A stretch of DNA of 7,897 nt, taken from Desulfurococcales archaeon (GTDB lineage: Archaea > Thermoproteota > Thermoprotei_A > Sulfolobales > Desulfurococcaceae). The position numbers were made by a program, and so were the translations under genes. The notes beneath the pieces were generated by a model that worked only from the letters and a program-made list of their open reading frames with translations, was not told the DNA's origin and did no database searches. Of the stretch, positions 5,192 to 7,897 are shown piece by piece; the first letter of the stretch is position 1, and each line of letters opens with the position of its first letter. Where the stretch lies: the NCBI GenBank assembly GCA_027083045.1, contig JALWQP010000029.1, positions 1 through 7,897 on the forward strand. Reading direction: 5' to 3'.

Positions 5192-5929
5192 ATGGGTCTA
5201 GGTATATCGGCCGCAGCAGCATACGACAGAGCAATAACTATATTCTCGCCTGATGGGCGTCTATACCAGGTAGAATATGCATTCGAGGCGGTAAGGCAAG
5301 GATGGACAACAATTGGCATTAGAGGAAAAGAAGGTGCTGCCGTAATTGTTGAGAAAAGAAAGATATCGCCTTTAATGGATACTTCACCAATACAAAAGAT
5401 CTTTAAGGTAGACGACCATATAGGTGCTAGCTTCGCAGGAATAGCAAGTGATGGTAGAGTACTCGTTGATTATGCACGTCAGCTCGCTCTATTACACAGA
5501 TTCTACTATGACGAACCAATAACGGTTGAGTACCTCGCTAAGCAAATATGTGATATAAAACAAGCATACACACAGCATGCTGGCGTTAGACCTTTTGGTG
5601 TAGCAGTAATATTTGTTGGTGTTGATGAGAACGGCTCACAGCTAATTATGACCGAGCCTAGCGGCAGGTACATGAGCTATTATGCGGTTGCCCTAGGCGC
5701 AAAAAGCAATGCAGCGACAGAATATCTTGAAAAACACTACAAATACGATGTTCCAATAAGAGAAACAATAAAGATTGGAATATCTGCCCTAATAAAAGCC
5801 TTGGAAAAGAAGCTAGAAGCATCTAATTTAGAAATAGGGTATGTTGACACTAAGACCAGAACATTCAAAATACTCAGCACTGAAGAAATCGCCAAGTACC
5901 TAGAGGAACTTGAAGAACAGCAAAAATAG
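5192..5929 (+). CDS. psmA: 20S proteasome alpha subunit
   Basis: A 245-residue alpha subunit, seven copies of which form each outer ring and gate of the archaeal 20S proteasome; it is not itself proteolytic. The alpha-type signature YDRAITIFSPDGRLYQVEYAFEAV spans residues 11-34: the N-terminal gate segment plus helix H0. K69 in SPIQKIF is the likely counterpart of the pocket lysine (Lys66 in Thermoplasma) that binds the C-terminal tail of the PAN ATPase. GVRPFGVAVIFVG and ATEYLEKHY are further family marks. The C-terminus is acidic and coiled (LEELEEQQ). Start ATG 5192 has GAGG nine bases upstream. It opens the second protein-gene group, 58 bases before SBDS, in the usual archaeal order with exosome genes. 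Confidence 0.97.
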   Translation: MGLGISAAAAYDRAITIFSPDGRLYQVEYAFEAVRQGWTTIGIRGKEGAAVIVEKRKISPLMDTSPIQKIFKVDDHIGASFAGIASDGRVLVDYARQLALLHRFYYDEPITVEYLAKQICDIKQAYTQHAGVRPFGVAVIFVGVDENGSQLIMTEPSGRYMSYYAVALGAKSNAATEYLEKHYKYDVPIRETIKIGISALIKALEKKLEASNLEIGYVDTKTRTFKILSTEEIAKYLEELEEQQK

Positions 5930-5987
5930 TCTAGATGATTTTATTGCTTAACAACAATTATTTAATAGTGGTTTTCTTGGTGATAAC

Positions 5988-6683
5988 ATGTCCGGAAAAT
6001 ATGTAATTGCCCGTTTTGAATACAAGGGTCATAGGTTTGAGATTCTAGTCAATCCTGATTTAGCCCTCAAGGTAAAAGAAGGAAAACAAGTTAACATTGA
6101 TGAATTACTTGTAGGCGACATAGTGTATAAAGACGCTAGAAAAGGGCTAAAAGCCTCGCCGGAATCCCTCAAAAGTGTTTTCGGCACCGACGACATTAAA
6201 AAAGTGGCCGTAGAGATCATTAAAAGAGGCGAGATTCATTTAACAGCTGAGCAGAGGAGAAAACTACTCGAACTAAAGAAGAGGCAGGTAATTAACCTCA
6301 TAGCGAAGAACGTAATAGACCCTAAGACAAAACTCCCCATACCTCCTAAGAGAATAGAATTAGCTATGGAGCAGGCTCGAGTATCCATAGATCCCTTCAA
6401 GCCACCTGAGGCGCAGTTTGAAGAAATAATATCAAAAATATCTAGGATAATTCCCATCAAAGTGGCTAAAGCATATATCGCGGTTAAGATCCCACCACAA
6501 TATTCGGGAAAAGCATACAAGATCCTGCCATCACTCGGCACTATTAAGCGAACTAATTGGCTTAGCGATGGAAGCCTCCTTGTAGAGCTAGAAATACCCG
6601 CTGGAATGCAAGACGAAGTCATAGATAGATTAAATAAGGTGACTCATGGCTCCACACAAGTAAAGATCCTACATGTAAGGTGA
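5988..6683 (+). CDS. sdo1: Ribosome maturation protein SBDS/Sdo1 homologue
   Basis: A 231-residue protein, the usual archaeal length. The N-terminal FYSH domain (about 1-85) contains the FEILVNPDLALKVKEGK and LLVGDIVYKDARKG segments, followed by the central helical domain (about 86-160, with LTAEQRRKLLELKKRQVINLIAKN and the PIPPKRIELAMEQARVSIDPFK motif) and a ferredoxin-like C-terminal domain (about 161-231). In eukaryotes SBDS with EFL1 evicts eIF6 from the 60S subunit. In archaea a matching late 50S role with aIF6 and aEF2 is inferred. ATG 5988 is preceded by GGTGA at 5979-5983. Its TGA overlaps the ribosome binding site of rrp4, so the two are translationally linked. Confidence 0.96.
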   Translation: MSGKYVIARFEYKGHRFEILVNPDLALKVKEGKQVNIDELLVGDIVYKDARKGLKASPESLKSVFGTDDIKKVAVEIIKRGEIHLTAEQRRKLLELKKRQVINLIAKNVIDPKTKLPIPPKRIELAMEQARVSIDPFKPPEAQFEEIISKISRIIPIKVAKAYIAVKIPPQYSGKAYKILPSLGTIKRTNWLSDGSLLVELEIPAGMQDEVIDRLNKVTHGSTQVKILHVR

Positions 6684-6684
6684 T
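6679..6684 (+). promoter_or_regulatory. rrp4: rrp4 ribosome binding site embedded in the SBDS stop codon
   Basis: GGTGAT covers the SBDS TGA (6681-6683). GGTGA ends five bases before TTG 6689, the preferred rrp4 start. The GTG at 6680 lies inside this site and so is unlikely to be the start. Confidence 0.6.
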
Positions 6685-6688
6685 CACA

Positions 6689-7405
6689 TTGCCTAGCCAA
6701 CTAAAGATATTGGTAGCAGACAGGCAAATCGTCAGACCAGGAGATATATTAGCTGTAGTGGAGCAAAAGATCCAGAGGCCCAGCTATAACCCCGAGAAAC
6801 ACGTCTACATCTACGAAGACAAGATCATATCGGCAGTGCTTGGATTGGCCTCCGTCAACGATAATGATATATTAGTTATACCACTTGAAGGTAGATACTT
6901 TCCGAGAGTCGGAGATACCGTCATTGGATTAGTAGTTGGTGTAGGGATAACAAATTGGTTATTAGATATTAGGGCTCCGTATAAGGCCGTACTTAATGCA
7001 GGCGAGGTGATTGAGAACTTCAGCCCTATAACAACTAACCTTAGAGACTATATCGATGTCGGTGACTATATTGTCGCAAAAATTGCTGTATTTGATAGAA
7101 CTCGAGATCTTTTGCTAACAGTTAAGGGCAAAGGATTAGGAAAGATAACCGAGGGCATTGTAATAGAGATAGAGCCTAGTAGAGTACCTAGGGTCATTGG
7201 GAAAAAAGGCAGTATGCTAAACCTTCTAACAAGTAAGACAGGATGCAATATTCTGGTTGCCCAGAATGGCGTTGTATGGATAAGATGTAAAGACGAAAGA
7301 AGCAGCGAGGTAGTGGTCAAAGCGATAAGACTAATAGAGTCAAGAGCCCATATGCGTGGGTTAACCGAGCATGTAAGAATGTTTCTAGACAAGGAACTCG
7401 CTTAA
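6689..7405 (+). CDS. rrp4: Exosome complex RNA-binding subunit Rrp4
   Basis: A 238-residue cap subunit of the archaeal exosome, which binds RNA at the top of the Rrp41-Rrp42 hexamer and feeds it into the pore. The N-terminal domain opens with IVRPGDILAVVEQ (about 11-23). An S1 domain runs about 62-135 (RVGDTVIGLVVGVGITNWLLDI, then YIDVGDYIVAKI). A KH domain follows, with the GxxG loop as GKKG at 171-174 (RVPRVIGKKGSM). TTG 6689 is chosen over GTG 6680 (241 residues) because GGTGA sits five bases before it. The gene follows SBDS without a gap and is followed 20 bases later by rrp41, the standard partner order. Confidence 0.95.
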   Translation: MPSQLKILVADRQIVRPGDILAVVEQKIQRPSYNPEKHVYIYEDKIISAVLGLASVNDNDILVIPLEGRYFPRVGDTVIGLVVGVGITNWLLDIRAPYKAVLNAGEVIENFSPITTNLRDYIDVGDYIVAKIAVFDRTRDLLLTVKGKGLGKITEGIVIEIEPSRVPRVIGKKGSMLNLLTSKTGCNILVAQNGVVWIRCKDERSSEVVVKAIRLIESRAHMRGLTEHVRMFLDKELA

Positions 7406-7425
7406 AGCATGATAGGTGAGAGTAT

Positions 7426-7897
7426 ATGATTGAAAAACCCGTTCTGATCAAGGATGATGGGCTAAGGCATGATGGTAGAAGACCTGATGAGCTTAGACCG
7501 ATAAAAATGCAGGTCGGAATTCTAAAGAACGCGGATGGCTCAGCCTACGTCGAGTATGGAAAGACAAAGGTTGTCGCAGCAGTATACGGGCCAAGGGAAG
7601 TACACCCTAGACACTTGGCATTACCCGATAGAGCACTAATTAGATGCAGATACCATATGGCACCATTCTCAACCAGCGATAGGAAAAGCCCCGCTCCAAG
7701 CAGGAGAGAAATAGAGTTATCTAAAGTAATCAGAGAAGCTCTCGAAGCCGTCATATTCAGCGAACTATACCCGCGTACAAGTATAGATATATTCATAGAA
7801 GTACTACAAGCAGACGGAGGTACACGAACAACAGGTCTAACAGCGGCTTCGCTAGCATTAGCCGATGCAGGCATACCCATGAGAGATCTGATAGCGG
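7426..7897 (+). CDS. rrp41: Exosome complex exonuclease Rrp41, 3' partial
   Basis: The first 157 codons of the RNase PH-like catalytic subunit, open to the window edge. ATG 7426 has GGTGA (7415-7419) six bases upstream. Family marks are DGLRHDGRRPDELRPIKMQVG (about 11-31), GSAYVEYGKTKVVAAVYGPREV (about 38-59), the basic SDRKSPAPSRREIELS segment (about 84-99) contacting RNA, and EVLQADGGTRTTGLTAASLALADAG (about 126-150), whose GGTRT holds the phosphate-binding arginine. The catalytic aspartates near residue 180 in Sulfolobus Rrp41 lie beyond the window, so activity cannot be judged here. Rrp41 degrades RNA 3' to 5' using phosphate and adds A-rich tails in reverse, as a hexamer with Rrp42, whose gene would be expected next. 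Confidence 0.96.
   Translation, partial: MIEKPVLIKDDGLRHDGRRPDELRPIKMQVGILKNADGSAYVEYGKTKVVAAVYGPREVHPRHLALPDRALIRCRYHMAPFSTSDRKSPAPSRREIELSKVIREALEAVIFSELYPRTSIDIFIEVLQADGGTRTTGLTAASLALADAGIPMRDLIA

Noticed and set aside
5930..5987. Possible C/D-like or promoter element between psmA and SBDS
   Set aside because: Only a partial ATGATT C-box-like string and no CTGA D box. A/T-rich stretches could be promoter-like but their spacing to the start is ambiguous.
7545..7880. Minus-strand frame of 111 codons opposite rrp41
   Set aside because: The plus strand encodes clear Rrp41 motifs over the same bases; the opposite frame has no recognisable protein.

Overview
This window looks like the chromosome of a hyperthermophilic crenarchaeon (Thermoproteota). 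A Desulfurococcales-type relative is my best guess, but genus cannot be fixed from the sequence. The signs are archaeal TATA boxes, GGTGA-type ribosome binding sites, TTG starts, AGA/AGG/ATA-rich codon use, an intron-containing class II tRNA, archaeal-type C/D box guide RNAs, and the conserved archaeal gene cluster coding RNase P proteins, proteasome alpha, SBDS and exosome subunits.

Layout. 2-895 (+): 3' two-thirds of a GlmU-like sugar-1-phosphate nucleotidylyltransferase/acetyltransferase, cut by the window edge. 870-1244 (+): small DUF2095-like protein overlapping it. 1213-2439 (-): Obg-type GTPase with a TGS domain, convergent with and overlapping the DUF2095-like gene by 32 bp. A 119-bp divergent promoter region follows. 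2559-4780 (+): tight operon of rpl15e, a COG1325-like RNA-binding protein, rnp3 (Rpp30) and rnp2 (Pop5). 4781-5191: a 411-bp gap without protein genes that is not empty. It holds a predicted C/D box sRNA (+), a tRNA-Leu(UAA) gene with a 19-nt intron and encoded CCA, and a second predicted C/D box sRNA (-). 5192-7897 (+): psmA, SBDS, rrp4 and the start of rrp41, which runs off the edge.

How it fits together. Most of the window makes, trims or quality-controls RNA and ribosomes: a ribosomal protein, two RNase P subunits, the exosome cap subunit and catalytic subunit, SBDS, a tRNA that needs both RNase P and splicing endonuclease, and two guide RNAs probably acting on rRNA. One guide is complementary to the near-universal CGUCGYGAGA segment of 23S rRNA helix 93 in the peptidyl transferase centre. 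The most unusual protein feature is the Pop5 subunit of RNase P, which as encoded begins with a clear transmembrane segment, suggesting membrane tethering. No mobile elements, CRISPR arrays or signs of recent transfer were seen.
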